A DNA stretch of 64,000 nt from a bacterium. Lineage in GTDB: Bacteria; Bacteroidota; Bacteroidia; B-17B0; Aurantibacillaceae. The notes below the pieces were generated by a model, which was not told the DNA's origin, did no database searches, and saw only the letters and a list, made by a program, of their open reading frames with translations. Shown here piece by piece: positions 34,092-41,937 of the stretch. A program made the translations under genes and the position numbers. Position 1 is the first letter of the stretch; each line of letters begins with the position of its first letter. The stretch spans positions 1 through 64,000 of the forward strand of contig JAQSCW010000048.1 of NCBI GenBank assembly GCA_029945625.1. The letters run 5' to 3'.

Positions 34092-34775
34092 TTAGTTGAT
34101 TTTTGCCAGAAGATTCGAATCTATAACACGCTCGAGTTGTTTAAACTCGCCGCCATAAAACAGGCGATAAACCTGGTCAGAACATTTGATGTAATAAGAG
34201 GTGTCGAGTTGGTACAACAACACATTATTAAAATCAACAAAACCATAGAGCATGATTTTGTTCTTAGAAAAACGATAGCCTTTTGAATTTAATGGAGTTT
34301 TCCAGAACTCAATAAAATAAAGATCAGAATTGTTTTCACTTTCATCCACGTGAGCCAGCTTAGCTGCAAGCGTATCCTGCTCCCCTGCCCCATCGCCAAT
34401 CTTTATGACCTTTACATTTTTTACCGAAACCAGCTCGTCGGTGGCAATATTAATCTTGGAGTCTTGCGCGATTAAACTATCTACCTCTTTGTAATTTGTC
34501 TTCTTATGTTTGTCAAAATTTAGTTTGAACCGTTCGTGGTCTTTTCTCGCCGACTCATTTTCCTGTGGGACATTTTTTATGGGTTGTTGAATCACCGTTA
34601 TTTTTTCGGTTGCGGAAGCGCGCAATCGGTCGAACAGATCATTAAATTTGAAGACAAAGAATGCAACGCCTACAAATAACCCTATTGAAACACCAAATAT
34701 GAAGGTGGGTATTTTCCTTTTCAACCTCATTAATTTTAGTGTAAATTTAAGAAAATTCCTCAAGGCTTTGAACAC
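34092..34775 (-). CDS. Unknown single-pass membrane protein
   Basis: 227 residues, not recognised. A basic N-terminus is followed by one membrane helix (IPTFIFGVSIGLFVGVAFFVF, about 23-43), a charged, probably coiled stretch (about 45-110), and a beta-rich C-terminal domain of about 100 residues with YFIEFWKTPLNSKGYRFSKN and LLYQLDTSYYIKCSDQVYRL. The topology suggests a periplasmic domain tethered to the inner membrane. First gene of the operon with dapF, GNAT, cytochrome and mltG, so a cell-envelope role is plausible but unproven. Confidence 0.7.
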   Translation of the reverse strand: MFKALRNFLKFTLKLMRLKRKIPTFIFGVSIGLFVGVAFFVFKFNDLFDRLRASATEKITVIQQPIKNVPQENESARKDHERFKLNFDKHKKTNYKEVDSLIAQDSKINIATDELVSVKNVKVIKIGDGAGEQDTLAAKLAHVDESENNSDLYFIEFWKTPLNSKGYRFSKNKIMLYGFVDFNNVLLYQLDTSYYIKCSDQVYRLFYGGEFKQLERVIDSNLLAKIN

Positions 34776-34856
34776 TTCCGTTTTGAATTTTTAACATGCC
34801 GGAGCCCTTGCCGGTTAAGGATTGTTAAAAACAAACTAATAACGTATCCCTCGCGT

Positions 34857-34864
34857 TAACTTTG
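34857..34864 (+). promoter_or_regulatory. -7 box of the HtrA gene
   Basis: TAACTTTG, 29 bases upstream of the ATG at 34894. The -33 region has no clear TTTG. Confidence 0.45.
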
Positions 34865-34893
34865 TATTGGACACGTAAAACAATTGTATTCAA

Positions 34894-36342
34894 ATGAAAA
34901 AACTAGTTTCCACCGTTTTGGTTGCAAGTATAGGCGGCTTTATTGCCCTATCAGCATCACACCTTCTGTCATTGGGCGCAAATGCACCTTCTGATCAGGC
35001 GAGACATCCTGAATCTATTTACCACCTTACTTCCGGCAGCGCAAGTTCAGGCACCATGAATGACTTTACGATGGCTGCCGAGAAATCTCTTAACTCAGTG
35101 GTACATATCATGACCACCAGTGAGCAAGTGAACAATCTCGCCTACGATCCCTTTGCTGAATTATTTTTTGGACCCCAGCGCCGTCAGCAAAATTTCACGC
35201 AGCAGGGAAGCGGTAGTGGCGTCATCATTAGTGAGGACGGATATATTGTAACGAATAACCACGTGGTGAACGGCGCCACAAAAATTGAAGTGACCTTGAA
35301 CGACAAACGGACCTATGAAGCCGAACTGATTGGCGCTGATGCCAGCACGGATGTGGCACTGATCCGAATCAAAGAAAAAGGACTTCCTTATCTTGCCTAC
35401 GGCAACAGCGATGCCGTGAAAATTGGTGAGTGGGTACTGGCGGTAGGAAATCCGTTCAACCTCAACAGCACCGTAACGGCAGGAATTATAAGCGCTAAGG
35501 GCCGCAATAATATTTTAAACGGCAACTCACGCCCCATTGAATCATTTATTCAGACCGACGCCGTCGTAAATCCGGGTAACAGCGGTGGCGCTCTTGTAAA
35601 TACAGAAGGAGAATTAATTGGTATTAATACAGCCATTGCATCTAATAATGGAACATTTCAGGGGTATTCGTTTGCCGTGCCGGTAAACATTGTTAAGAAA
35701 ATTGTGAGCGACCTCATCGAATATGGCACTGTTCAACGTGCTTATATTGGCGTAAGTATACAGGACATTGATTCAAAATTGGCAACAGCCAAAGATATCA
35801 AACAATTAAAAGGAGTCTATGTGAATGGGATAAATGAAGGAGGAAGCGCTCAGGATGCCGGCATTAAAAGCGGAGACGTGATTACACACATTCACGATGT
35901 TTCGGTATCGTCGGTAAGCGAACTTCAAGAACAAGTAAGCAGGTACCGTCCCGGAGACAAGATTCGCGTAATGGTGCTGCGGGGAGAAAAAGAAATGAAT
36001 TTACCGGTAGTACTAAAAACTCTCGACAATACGACCAATCTGGTGAAGAAAAGTGATCTACCGAGCACGTCTGCAATAGCACTGGGGGCCGAATTCAGAG
36101 ACATAGATAGTGATGAACTAGCTAATTTAAGAACGGATCATGGCGTGAAGGTGTTTAAATTGAATAACGGGAAACTCGCTCAGGTTGGAATCCAGCAAGG
36201 CTTTGTGGTAACGAGCATCGATCGGAAGCGCGTAAATTCGGCGGCCGAGGTGGAAAAGTTACTCAACAATAAAACCGGAATTGTAATGATAGAGGGTTTT
36301 TATCCTAATGGTATGAGGGCCTCTTATAGTTTTGGATTATAA
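34894..36342 (+). CDS. HtrA/DegP-type serine protease
   Basis: Periplasmic quality-control protease and chaperone, 482 residues. N-terminal signal/anchor segment at about 5-25; trypsin-like domain with the triad His123 (TNNHVV), Asp153 (STDVALIRI) and Ser230 (NPGNSGGAL); PDZ1 at about 275-365 (YIGVSIQDIDSKL, GSAQDAGIKSGDVIT); and a divergent PDZ2 at about 385-480. Bacteroidota usually have one such DegP-like enzyme. Monocistronic, with its own -7 box and a strong terminator. Confidence 0.95.
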   Translation: MKKLVSTVLVASIGGFIALSASHLLSLGANAPSDQARHPESIYHLTSGSASSGTMNDFTMAAEKSLNSVVHIMTTSEQVNNLAYDPFAELFFGPQRRQQNFTQQGSGSGVIISEDGYIVTNNHVVNGATKIEVTLNDKRTYEAELIGADASTDVALIRIKEKGLPYLAYGNSDAVKIGEWVLAVGNPFNLNSTVTAGIISAKGRNNILNGNSRPIESFIQTDAVVNPGNSGGALVNTEGELIGINTAIASNNGTFQGYSFAVPVNIVKKIVSDLIEYGTVQRAYIGVSIQDIDSKLATAKDIKQLKGVYVNGINEGGSAQDAGIKSGDVITHIHDVSVSSVSELQEQVSRYRPGDKIRVMVLRGEKEMNLPVVLKTLDNTTNLVKKSDLPSTSAIALGAEFRDIDSDELANLRTDHGVKVFKLNNGKLAQVGIQQGFVVTSIDRKRVNSAAEVEKLLNNKTGIVMIEGFYPNGMRASYSFGL

Positions 36343-36361
36343 TTTTTTGAAAAAGATTTTT

Positions 36362-36390
36362 AAAAGCGAATCATTTGATTCGCTTTTTTT
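36362..36390 (+). terminator. Intrinsic terminator after the HtrA gene
   Basis: Perfect 11-bp arms AAAAGCGAATC (36362-36372) and GATTCGCTTTT (36377-36387) with a 4-base loop and a run of T. Located 20 bp after the stop. Confidence 0.92.
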
Positions 36391-36411
36391 ATGTTATTTG
36401 GGGCTATCTAA

Positions 36412-37134
36412 ATGAAGCGCGCTCTATATATCGTTTTTCTATTGCTTTTTGTAATTTGTCTAAAGGCTCAGAATTCCGGTAAAAAACATTTTCAGGCCGA
36501 TTCACTCCGAAATAAACTGGCAATGGATTCGGCGCGCATCTTCCGAAAAACATTCGCGAAACCCTATTTTAAATTTGAAAACTCTATTTCTTTGTTTGGT
36601 GAGGATCGGGTGAATCTCTTGGGGTTTATGGGCGGTGTAACTATGTTGCAGAGACATTCGGTGAGTGCAGGGTATTATTTTTTAGATTCGAAAAATAATG
36701 GAGCTTTTCCTGTCAATCAAAATGGCATTGAATCCTATCATTTTACGGATATTCATTATTTCGCTGTAGGTTATCAATACGTGTTACTGAATAAACGGTT
36801 TTTTCTCATTAACACACCTTTCACCGTTGGATACGGCAGTTATCAAGTGGACATTATTCGCGAGAGCGATCAGTTGATGCGAACAGATAAGGCTCATATT
36901 TTACCGTTATATGCCGGACTGCAATTAGTTCTCAAACCCACAAAATGGATGGGCGTTTCGGGCACGGTGGGTTATAGAACTATTTCATCCCTCTCTAATT
37001 CGCAGTTGAAATTAACCGGTTTGTTTTACTCGGTGGGAATTTGGATGGATGCGCGCATTGTAAATCGCACGCTGCGGTACCAGCGCAAAAAACACATTTA
37101 CCGACGGGAAATTCATAAGCTGGATCATCATTAA
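36412..37134 (+). CDS. Secreted protein of unknown function, possible beta-barrel
   Basis: 240 residues. Signal peptide MKRALYIVFLLLFVICLKAQ. After it come alternating hydrophobic/aromatic strands: SVSAGYYFLDSKN, IHYFAVGYQYVLLN, FFLINTPFTVGYGSYQVDII, LPLYAGLQLVLKPTKWMGV and LFYSVGIWMDARIV. The pattern suits a small outer-membrane barrel or lipocalin-like fold. No named family is recognised. It sits alone between HtrA and the deoxyhypusine synthase-like gene. Confidence 0.7.
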   Translation: MKRALYIVFLLLFVICLKAQNSGKKHFQADSLRNKLAMDSARIFRKTFAKPYFKFENSISLFGEDRVNLLGFMGGVTMLQRHSVSAGYYFLDSKNNGAFPVNQNGIESYHFTDIHYFAVGYQYVLLNKRFFLINTPFTVGYGSYQVDIIRESDQLMRTDKAHILPLYAGLQLVLKPTKWMGVSGTVGYRTISSLSNSQLKLTGLFYSVGIWMDARIVNRTLRYQRKKHIYRREIHKLDHH

Positions 37135-37204
37135 TGGTAAAGTGGCTCTTTTCAAATTATCCGGCACTGTCATTCTTAATCTTTCCCTATTTGTCTAAAA
37201 ATTT

Positions 37205-37212
37205 TATCTTTG
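37205..37212 (+). promoter_or_regulatory. -7 box of the deoxyhypusine synthase-like gene
   Basis: TATCTTTG overlaps an in-frame TTG at 37210 that could otherwise be taken for a start. A transcript from this box begins downstream of that TTG, so the ATG at 37231 is the start. Confidence 0.5.
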
Positions 37213-37230
37213 CAACTCAAAAAATTGATC

Positions 37231-38223
37231 ATGACAAACACAGCAACTTCTACAAAAGGACCCATCTCCAACTTCATTGAACATCATTATAAACACTTTA
37301 ATGCGGCAGCCCTTGTTGATGCAGCAAAGGGATACGAGACCCATTTGACTGAAGGCGGAAAAATGATGGTAACCCTGGCAGGAGCCATGAGCACTGCCGA
37401 ATTAGGGAAATCTTTCGCGGAAATGATCCGCCAGGGAAAAGTGGATATTATTTCTTGTACCGGTGCCAATCTGGAAGAAGACATCATGAACCTGGTTGCT
37501 CACAGTCATTACAAGAGGGTACCACATTACCGCGACCTTTCGCCGCAAGATGAATGGGATTTATTGGAAAATCACTATAACCGGGTAACCGATACTTGCA
37601 TTCCTGAAGAAGAAGCATTTCGCCGTTTGCAAAAACACATCCATAAAATATGGAAAGATGCGGACAAGGCAGGAGAACGCTATTTTCCTCATGAATACAT
37701 GTACAAGATCCTTAACAGTGGGGAACTAAAACAATACTATGAAATTGACCCTAAAAATAGTTGGATGCTCGCTGCCGCAGAGCTTAATATACCTATTGTG
37801 GTGCCGGGTTGGGAAGACAGCACCATGGGAAACATTTTTGCGTCGTACGTGATTAAGGGAGAACTGAAAGCAAGTACGATGAAGAGTGGAATTGAATACA
37901 TGGCATGGCTTGCCGATTGGTACATTAAAAACAGTGCGGGAAAAGGTGTTGGATTTTTTCAGATTGGTGGTGGCATTGCCGGCGATTTTCCAATTTGTGT
38001 GGTACCTATGTTGTATCAGGATATGGAAATGCATGAGATTCCATTTTGGAGTTATTTCTGTCAGATCTCCGACTCCACTACTTCTTACGGATCTTATTCG
38101 GGAGCCGTTCCAAATGAAAAAATTACCTGGGGGAAATTAGATATTCACACACCAAAATTTATTGTGGAGAGTGACGCAACCATTGTGGCACCGCTCATTT
38201 TTGCATGGATTCTGGGTTGGTAA
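37231..38223 (+). CDS. Deoxyhypusine synthase-like protein
   Basis: 330 residues of the NAD-dependent deoxyhypusine / homospermidine synthase family, which transfers the aminobutyl group of spermidine. Visible: MVTLAGAMSTAELGKSFAEM and DIISCTGANLEEDIMNLV (NAD binding), PIVVPGWEDSTMGNIFASY, and near the C-terminus YSGAVPNEKITWGKLD with the lysine that forms the enzyme-substrate imine. Bacteria lack eIF5A, so the product is more likely a polyamine or a modified non-eIF5A protein. No agmatinase or arginine decarboxylase gene is adjacent. ATG at 37231 chosen because an upstream TTG lies in the promoter. Confidence 0.9.
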   Translation: MTNTATSTKGPISNFIEHHYKHFNAAALVDAAKGYETHLTEGGKMMVTLAGAMSTAELGKSFAEMIRQGKVDIISCTGANLEEDIMNLVAHSHYKRVPHYRDLSPQDEWDLLENHYNRVTDTCIPEEEAFRRLQKHIHKIWKDADKAGERYFPHEYMYKILNSGELKQYYEIDPKNSWMLAAAELNIPIVVPGWEDSTMGNIFASYVIKGELKASTMKSGIEYMAWLADWYIKNSAGKGVGFFQIGGGIAGDFPICVVPMLYQDMEMHEIPFWSYFCQISDSTTSYGSYSGAVPNEKITWGKLDIHTPKFIVESDATIVAPLIFAWILGW

Positions 38224-38296
38224 ACTCAAGGGCTCAAAATTAAGCGGAATTTGTTCCTCCTTTTTTTGAATCAAGCGGAATAGCCGAGGAGAAAGC

Positions 38297-38476
38297 TTTT
38301 GGGCGTGCCCCCTGAAGCAGGGCAGCAAGCCAGTGGCTTGATGAGCCAGTCTGTGCGGTGGCTGGTGATTCTTACCAAGTCCTTAGCTTCAGGGGTCGCG
38401 CTTTCCGTTCCAAGTCCTCGCCACGCAAAGAGACAGGCGTGGCTGTGGGCTTTCCACTACAATCGCTCACGCAGCA
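38297..38476. repeat. GGGCG-type palindromic intergenic repeat, copy 3
   Basis: Begins GGGCGTGCCCCCTGAAGCAG and has the mirror GCTTCAGGGGTCGCGCTTTCC at about 38387-38406. It then continues with CGCCACGC, GCGTGGC and GGGCTTTCCACTACAATCGC, again palindromic. It shares the landmark order of the copy at 6959. It lies between the convergent deoxyhypusine synthase-like and cyclophilin genes and fills most of the gap 38224-38642. Confidence 0.65.
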
Positions 38477-38642
38477 AACTAGTTGTTGCCATTTTAAAAA
38501 AAATCCAAGGAATAAATTATATACATTTCCCTAACAATTCCGATTGATCCCTTTTTTTTGCCCAACTGGTCAGTATTGAAAGAGAAATTTTTTAAAACGT
38601 CATTTTTTCTTCGTAATTTTTTTCAAGAAAAAAAAGAAAAAT

Positions 38643-39821
38643 TTATTGCTGCAAAACAAGTTTGCCTCTCAGAACTTCTTTCGAATTTCGGGTGATTCTA
38701 TATAAATAAGCGCCTTTTGCCACATAGGGCAATTCCACTGCCGCCATTTTATCTTTGGCAATTTGCTGATGCACCAATTTACCGCTTAGGTCAGTGATCT
38801 CAATAAGATCCCCCGGACTAACATTAGCGAAAGTAAATTTGTCACGGCCGGGATTTGGAAATACCATAGGGTTTTCTGTTGGCAGCAAGATTGTTTTAAT
38901 TTGAGTGGTATTTGGTTCAGTTTTGGCTGTTGTAAAATTCCAGATCTGAGAGTCTTTATAAAATCCACCGTTATTTACTTTCACCTTCCAATAAAATTTA
39001 GTTCCGGGAGACAAAAAAGACAAACCATACGTGAGGCCCGCCAAATCCAATGATTTTACAGTATCTTTAAAAAGGGAGTCGCGCGCCACATCCAATCGGT
39101 AAAAAATACCGTCACTCACTTTATTCCATTTTAACGCCACGTAGTTTGTGTCAATACCCACCGTTGCTGTTGGCGGGCTCGTCAATACTGGCGGATTTGG
39201 AACAGTATCATTAAGTCCTATATAGGTCACAAACATTTCAACTTTCTGTAAAGGCATGTCGTTGCTGGTATTACGGGGAGTATTCACAATCGCATCTACT
39301 ACACTCATTCCCGAAGTAACGCGGCCATATACGGAGTATAAACCGTCTAATTGAGCTGCTGTTGCCACGCAGATAAAAAACTGGGAGGTAGCGCTATTAA
39401 TGTTGGACGATCGCGCTGCTGATAGAATACCTCTTACATGATTTGCTGCAGAAAACTCTGCCTTTACTTTCGTTTGAGTTGGTTGCCCCATACCCCAGGT
39501 AGAAGTAGGTCCATGCCGCGAATTGGGATCGCCTCCCTGGATCATAAAACCCGGTATTACCCTATGAAATGCAGTAGTGTCGTAAAATTTAGTGCTTACC
39601 AGGCTATCGAAGTTGGCAGCATGACGAGGTGCAATATTAGGGAACAGTTCCACAATAATGGTGCCCAAAGGGAGCCCCGCTTGCTTGGCAATGATCTGAT
39701 ACCGAGGCTTTCCGGCATAAGAGGACTGAGAAATGAGAGTCCCTTGACCAAAAAACAAAATACTAAAAGCTACGAAAAGAGATGATACAAAACCTGAATG
39801 ATACTTTTCCATGCCTTTCAT
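38643..39821 (-). CDS. Secreted cyclophilin-type PPIase with T9SS sorting domain
   Basis: 392 residues. Signal peptide near 10-32 (SSLFVAFSILFFGQGTLISQ). The cyclophilin domain at about 38-205 carries FYDTTAFHRVIPGFMIQGGD, the catalytic Arg/Phe block, and SQFFICVATAAQLDGLYSVYG. Next comes a fibronectin III-like domain (about 210-300, ending FYWKVKVNNGG...WNFTT). The C-terminal 75 residues (VFPNPGRDKFTFAN ... ITDLSGKLVHQQ ... GKLVLQQ) are a type A T9SS sorting signal. The foldase is thus predicted to be exported to the surface or medium. Orphan gene. Confidence 0.93.
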   Translation of the reverse strand: MKGMEKYHSGFVSSLFVAFSILFFGQGTLISQSSYAGKPRYQIIAKQAGLPLGTIIVELFPNIAPRHAANFDSLVSTKFYDTTAFHRVIPGFMIQGGDPNSRHGPTSTWGMGQPTQTKVKAEFSAANHVRGILSAARSSNINSATSQFFICVATAAQLDGLYSVYGRVTSGMSVVDAIVNTPRNTSNDMPLQKVEMFVTYIGLNDTVPNPPVLTSPPTATVGIDTNYVALKWNKVSDGIFYRLDVARDSLFKDTVKSLDLAGLTYGLSFLSPGTKFYWKVKVNNGGFYKDSQIWNFTTAKTEPNTTQIKTILLPTENPMVFPNPGRDKFTFANVSPGDLIEITDLSGKLVHQQIAKDKMAAVELPYVAKGAYLYRITRNSKEVLRGKLVLQQ

Positions 39822-40021
39822 TTTTTATGGTAATTACTGAATTAAAGGTAATTTAATTTTGATGTAAGTACAAATAATATCACGAATGGGAGAAATCAAA
39901 TAAACTGGGACTGATTTGGTCCTGCACTTGCAGGGCATAAGAAGTAATTGACCGGCACCAATTCAACCGCGGGTTTTGGGGTATGTTAGCAACGTGTGCA
40001 TGAAAATTCCTTTTATTTCCG

Positions 40022-40029
40022 TACATTTG
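40022..40029 (+). promoter_or_regulatory. -7 box of the cold-shock-domain gene
   Basis: TACATTTG, giving a leader of about 65 nt before the ATG at 40100. The leader contains a 7-codon ORF (40045-40068, MKKLRLC). Confidence 0.4.
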
Positions 40030-40099
40030 TCTAAATCTAATCCTATGAAAAAGTTAAGACTTTGTTGAGGAAACAGATATCACGCAAATTAATACATAC

Positions 40100-40549
40100 A
40101 TGGGTCGCTCACAAGAAACGTACAGTAAAAAAGAAAACGAAAAGAAAAAACAGCAAAAGCGTAAAGAGAAGCAGGAACGCAAGGAAGAACGCAAAGCAAA
40201 TTCAAATAAAGGCAAAAGCTTTGAAGAAATGCTGGCCTATGTGGATGAAAACGGACAGTTAACTTCCACCCCACCCGATCCCAACAAAAAGAAAGTACTT
40301 AACCTTGATGACATTCAATTGGGTGCCAAAATAGAAACATTTGAAGTGGTAGATAAAGTAAGAAATGGTACTATCATTTCCTTTATTGAATCAAAAGGAT
40401 ACGGATTTATTAAGGACGACCGCACGCAAGAGAACATCTTCTTTCACGTGAACGGCCTGCTCACGCAAGTGAAAGAACGTGACAAAGTGAGTTTTGAAAC
40501 TGAGCAAGGCAAAAAAGGTTTGAATGCTATTTCGGTAAGAGCAATTTGA
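40100..40549 (+). CDS. Cold-shock-domain RNA-binding protein with basic N-terminal tail
   Basis: 149 residues. The first 45 are almost all Lys, Arg, Glu and Gln (ENEKKKQQKRKEKQERKEER). The C-terminal 65 form a CSD with the RNP motifs KGYGFIKDD and ENIFFHVNGL. The domain probably binds single-stranded RNA or DNA, and the tail adds non-specific affinity. Similar proteins occur in many Bacteroidota. The 5' leader is long, as in cold-shock mRNAs. A shared terminator follows. Confidence 0.9.
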   Translation: MGRSQETYSKKENEKKKQQKRKEKQERKEERKANSNKGKSFEEMLAYVDENGQLTSTPPDPNKKKVLNLDDIQLGAKIETFEVVDKVRNGTIISFIESKGYGFIKDDRTQENIFFHVNGLLTQVKERDKVSFETEQGKKGLNAISVRAI

Positions 40550-40585
40550 TTTTTCTTTACTAAGAAGAATTTCTCTATAAGAAAA

Positions 40586-40614
40586 TGTGCCCGGTAATGC
40601 CGGGCATTTTAATT
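40586..40614. terminator. Bidirectional terminator between CSD and MFS genes
   Basis: Arms TGCCCGG (40588-40594) and CCGGGCA (40600-40606) with a 5-base loop; A-rich on the left and T-rich on the right, so it can act on both converging transcripts. Confidence 0.8.
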
Positions 40615-41871
40615 TCTGCTTTTTACAATAATGCTCACACGCCTTACCATGTAGAGGCACCAAATAAAAATCCCAACCATAATGTAACCCAGTACATTAA
40701 AATTTTCAATAGGTGCCGTTTTTGTAGCTTGCACCACGATGAGGCCCGCAAAAATAGCAGCTACCCCACCCGACATTTGTTGCAAGGATGAATTAATGCT
40801 CATATAGGCCCCGCGATCGTGAGCGGCGGGAATTGCAGAGTTTAGCGCTGTAGCCGGCACCATACGACTCATAATCCCCATAAATAAGATCATGTTAATG
40901 ACAATCACTAACCAAATTGGTGTGGGCCCAAGATTGGTGTAGATCACCACCATCACCCCCGCAATTATGGTTCCAAGTGTGAACAACTTTAACTTATCGA
41001 TGCGATCACTCAATTTTCCAATGATGGGCATGATGATCATGGAGGATATTCCGGTAAATAAAAAGATAATGGGCAGCTGCTGTTGTGAAATATGTACGTT
41101 ATTGACAATAAATGCACTCGTAAAAGGCATGATCAAGAACCCCCCTAGCGACAACAAGGCTGTTGCCATAAACCCGATCCGGTAATCCTTCTTTCTGATG
41201 GTATGCCACAAGTGCACCATAGCATGTTTTTTGTTTTCAGTGTTTAGATGTCCGGTAAGAGGTTGCAATTTTATCACCACAAAAACGCCAATCAAAGAAG
41301 CAAGTCCCACCACCATAAAAAATGTGGCATTCCATCCCCAAACATTCGCCACCACCAACCCAATGGGTACACCAAGAATCTGACTTCCGGCAAATGCCAT
41401 TTGAATAAACCCCATTACCCTGCCCCGCTGCTGCAAATTAAAAATATCGGTAACGATGGCCATTGAAATGGAGCCAATAACCCCGCCAAAAACTCCGGTT
41501 ATAACACGCGCAATTAATAACGCGTGATAATTAGCCGCCAGCCCGCAAAAAATGGTGCCAATAATGAAACCCAGATAAAAAAACAACAGTAACTTTTTGC
41601 GATCAAACTTATCGGCGAATCCAGCGGCTAGAAATCCTGAAATTCCGGCGCTGATGCCATAAGCAGAAACCACCGACCCAAACTGCGCAGTGCTCATGTT
41701 CATGGTTTTCAACAAGAGATCTCCCAAAGGTGAGAGAATCATGAAGTCGAGCACCACTGTAAACTGCAGCAGAGCCAGCATCACCACAACCATTTTTTGA
41801 TAGGCCGTAAATGGAAGGGGGCTAAGAATGTCGACCTTATCCGATTTAGCTGTTGAATCTGTGTCTTTCAA
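40609..41871 (-). CDS. MFS transporter (DHA1-like)
   Basis: 420 residues with 12 predicted membrane helices. The loop 2-3 motif is GFLAAGFADKFDRKKLLLFF and an antiporter-like motif C region is GSQILGVPIGLVVANVWGW. The family includes sugar and drug exporters; substrate is unknown and no regulator lies next to it. A -7 box (41882-41889, minus) is 11 bases upstream. Confidence 0.9.
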   Translation of the reverse strand: MKDTDSTAKSDKVDILSPLPFTAYQKMVVVMLALLQFTVVLDFMILSPLGDLLLKTMNMSTAQFGSVVSAYGISAGISGFLAAGFADKFDRKKLLLFFYLGFIIGTIFCGLAANYHALLIARVITGVFGGVIGSISMAIVTDIFNLQQRGRVMGFIQMAFAGSQILGVPIGLVVANVWGWNATFFMVVGLASLIGVFVVIKLQPLTGHLNTENKKHAMVHLWHTIRKKDYRIGFMATALLSLGGFLIMPFTSAFIVNNVHISQQQLPIIFLFTGISSMIIMPIIGKLSDRIDKLKLFTLGTIIAGVMVVIYTNLGPTPIWLVIVINMILFMGIMSRMVPATALNSAIPAAHDRGAYMSINSSLQQMSGGVAAIFAGLIVVQATKTAPIENFNVLGYIMVGIFIWCLYMVRRVSIIVKSRN

Positions 41872-41881
41872 TGTGTAAGTT

Positions 41882-41889
41882 CAAAATTA
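41882..41889 (-). promoter_or_regulatory. Candidate -7 box of the MFS gene
   Basis: TAATTTTG on the minus strand just upstream of the ATG at 41871. No -33 partner at normal spacing. Confidence 0.35.
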
Positions 41890-41937
41890 AATTACTTGTT
41901 AGGGGAGCTATCTCTTCAAAATAATAATATCGCGCGT

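Noticed and set aside
40062-40262. 66-codon Lys/Arg-rich frame overlapping the start of the cold-shock-domain gene
   Set aside because: It is the shifted reading of the basic tail. The CSD frame has the conserved RNP motifs.
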